Below the pieces are notes generated by a model. It saw nothing but the letters and a program-made list of their open reading frames with translations. It did no database searches and had not been told where the DNA came from. 35,056 nt of DNA. Source: Lachnospiraceae bacterium (lineage in GTDB: Bacteria > Bacillota > Clostridia > Lachnospirales > Lachnospiraceae). The translations under genes were made by a program, and so were the position numbers. Below, one piece after another: positions 33,409 through 35,056 of this stretch. The stretch is taken from the NCBI GenBank assembly GCA_017635395.1, contig JAGBLN010000057.1, forward strand, positions 1-35,056, in the 5' to 3' direction. Position 1 is the stretch's first letter. Each line of letters begins with the position of its first letter.

Positions 33409-35056
33409 TCAGCCCACAAACAGGCCCTTCTTCTTTTTAAGCTTATTCACAAGCCCCTTAGCCATAGCCTCAGATAAAAGCTCCCGTTCATATACTATGC
33501 TGATCTGTATTTCGCCTTTAGACTTAAGCGCCTCTAGGTTGCAGGATATATTGGGATCACTGCTGTCAAATACAAAGGCATTGCCACCGATATCAATACC
33601 GTTATGGGCACTTATGACAGATGCCGCATTACTGCATTCTTTTTGTCCGAAAGTTATCTTTACTATCCTAAGCATACATGACTGCATGGCAGGATCAAAC
33701 CTGAAGGCTTTTACATCAGCCCCTGCTTCAAAGCTCAGTGTAAAAATATTCTTTTCACGGCCTTCGCCTTCCTCTTCCTTAGGGAAAATAGAATCTGCCT
33801 CGCTGTATCCTGCTCCCCTGTCAAAATATATCTGGCACAGGGCAGCCGGAACCTCTTTAACATCTTCGCCGTATTTTTTCACATCATAAACCGGATGCTG
33901 CAGGTTAAAACACATATCACTTAACGAAGGCAGTCCGCCGGAAACTTTTTTCTGGAAAGCCGCCTCATTCTCTGCAAGCTCGGTTTCCTTTTCAGATGCA
34001 AAACCAAACTTCTGAAGTGCAGCTTTATAGAATTCCTCCGTTGCAGTCCTGTCCTCAAGGTACCAGCAGTAAAGTGCCCTGAAGAGTATCATCTTGACCG
34101 ATATCCTCTCAGAGGTTATCCACTCATAGTCAATGATATTCCATATATCCTTATCTTCACCGGTAATTATCACATTGGAAAATGCCATGTCCAGATTTGA
34201 TATCTCGGCATTTCTTCCTGCATCCATCCTTTGCACAAATTCATCCAGAAGCTTAAAGAAGCCTTCCTTATCCCCATTTCGTCTGCACTCATGGAGCAGG
34301 TTATTTAGGGATACGCCTTTTAAATAATCAAACTCTGCTGATGCCAGCCCGTATTTCTTATAGACTGCAGCATGATTTATTTCGAAACTTCCCTTGTATA
34401 TCTCTGTCAGTTTTTTATCAGTATCGGCAAGCTGTCTAATATGGTCCTGTGCCACATCAGTCAGGGCACGCTTTACAACGATCGTTCCAGAAGGCTTGGA
34501 ATCATCCTTTACCATCTCCGTAACGATACTGTACTCGGGCGCACGGTCATTGGAATACTTGGCATATTCAACATCCACGTCCTTACCTAAGATCAGCAGG
34601 AATGAATTCGAGAAATCAGGGAAATACCCGTCACGCACCAGGCTGTCATACACTCTGGTCTCGTCAAAAAGAGCCATCCTTGACCTGTCGAAATTCCTGA
34701 TGTTTTCATAAAGCATGCCTTCCCCAGGCAGAATTTTGTCCGAGAAAATCTGCGTCGCAAACTTATAGTCAGGATAGGGATAATAAAATGAATATTCGGA
34801 AATAGAATTCTTTTTTAATCTTTCTTCAAGGGAGCGTCTGGAAAATGTCCTTACCACACCGCCATTAGGATAGTCTTCCAGGCCTTCAAAATATGTACCT
34901 AAATGGTCTTCCCTGCAGCCGGCGAAATACTTAAGACCCATACGGTTTTCTATGGCAATAACTATACGGCCTTCCGGTGCAAGGTGTTTTTTCAATATCC
35001 TTAAGAATTCATCATAAGGGTCCTTAGCATGTATATATGCCTGACTATATTCGTAC
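33409..35056 (-). CDS. SAM-dependent methyltransferase-like protein, 5' end outside window
   Basis: The frame is open up to the right edge, so the start is missing. The first visible residues (Y-E-Y-S-Q-A-Y-I-H-A, then D-P-Y-D-E-F-L-R-I-L-K-K-H-L-A-P-E-G-R-I-V-I-A-I-E-N-R) look like the late strand of a class I methyltransferase fold, where the L-x-P-G-G element falls. More than 500 further residues follow. Part of them (N-L-D-M-A-F-S-N-V-I, then I-I-D-Y-E-W) resembles the catalytic and metal loops of an aminoglycoside-kinase-like fold. A TTG at 34995 is internal, not a start. It heads the glycosyltransferase and pyrophosphatase genes, so it likely works on surface glycans. Confidence 0.65.
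   Translation of the reverse strand, partial: YEYSQAYIHAKDPYDEFLRILKKHLAPEGRIVIAIENRMGLKYFAGCREDHLGTYFEGLEDYPNGGVVRTFSRRSLEERLKKNSISEYSFYYPYPDYKFATQIFSDKILPGEGMLYENIRNFDRSRMALFDETRVYDSLVRDGYFPDFSNSFLLILGKDVDVEYAKYSNDRAPEYSIVTEMVKDDSKPSGTIVVKRALTDVAQDHIRQLADTDKKLTEIYKGSFEINHAAVYKKYGLASAEFDYLKGVSLNNLLHECRRNGDKEGFFKLLDEFVQRMDAGRNAEISNLDMAFSNVIITGEDKDIWNIIDYEWITSERISVKMILFRALYCWYLEDRTATEEFYKAALQKFGFASEKETELAENEAAFQKKVSGGLPSLSDMCFNLQHPVYDVKKYGEDVKEVPAALCQIYFDRGAGYSEADSIFPKEEEGEGREKNIFTLSFEAGADVKAFRFDPAMQSCMLRIVKITFGQKECSNAASVISAHNGIDIGGNAFVFDSSDPNISCNLEALKSKGEIQISIVYERELLSEAMAKGLVNKLKKKKGLFVG

Overview
The window looks like a chromosomal stretch from a Lachnospiraceae-type Firmicute (near Butyrivibrio, Roseburia or Pseudobutyrivibrio; the genus cannot be settled). 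The signs are strong AGGAGG ribosome sites, lipoprotein signal peptides, YesN/LytS-type two-component proteins, a TSCPD protein, a TIGR04076-like protein and a CBS-containing type II pyrophosphatase. All genes but HflX and the transposase remnant at the left edge lie on the minus strand.

Left part (1-9.4 kb): a housekeeping and accessory mixture. It holds the last codons of an IS3-type transposase, a Sel1/TPR protein, a 7-TM diguanylate cyclase with two tandem sensor repeats, then small genes: a two-TM protein, a HAD nucleotidase-like protein, a ProC-like reductase, a GNAT acetyltransferase, acylphosphatase and several short unknown proteins. One small gene is broken by a single-base frameshift (7341-7632) and one LRR-like scrap is present (6273-6419). 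A CapA-type lipoprotein closes this part.

Central part (9.5-24.3 kb): a complete pentose system, most likely for L-arabinose, read right to left. It runs sugar-binding sensor lipoprotein, LytS/YesN-type histidine kinase, AraC-type response regulator, YtfQ-like binding lipoprotein, hairpin terminator/attenuator, YtfR-like ATPase, YtfT-like and YjfF-like permeases, FGGY kinase, AraD epimerase, split transketolase (N and C subunits), a fucose-isomerase-family enzyme, and a strong terminator. The inferred flow is: the sensor trio detects sugar and switches on the transporter; the isomerase makes ribulose, the kinase phosphorylates it, AraD makes xylulose-5-phosphate, and transketolase feeds it into the pentose phosphate pathway. 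The classical AraA and AraB sequences are absent, so two steps appear to be done by other families.

At the head of this system lies a 266-bp gap with a striking nested inverted-repeat element (24315-24482) that I cannot assign to a known RNA family. It is the best candidate here for something undescribed.

Right part (24.5-35 kb): an AEC transporter, a TSCPD protein and a GH42-like putative glycosidase form one unit. HflX diverges from it on the plus strand. A CBS-domain pyrophosphatase, a 969-residue multi-domain glycosyltransferase and a methyltransferase cut by the right edge form a likely cell-surface polysaccharide unit. No tRNA, rRNA or CRISPR array was seen, and no gap between genes exceeds 300 bases.
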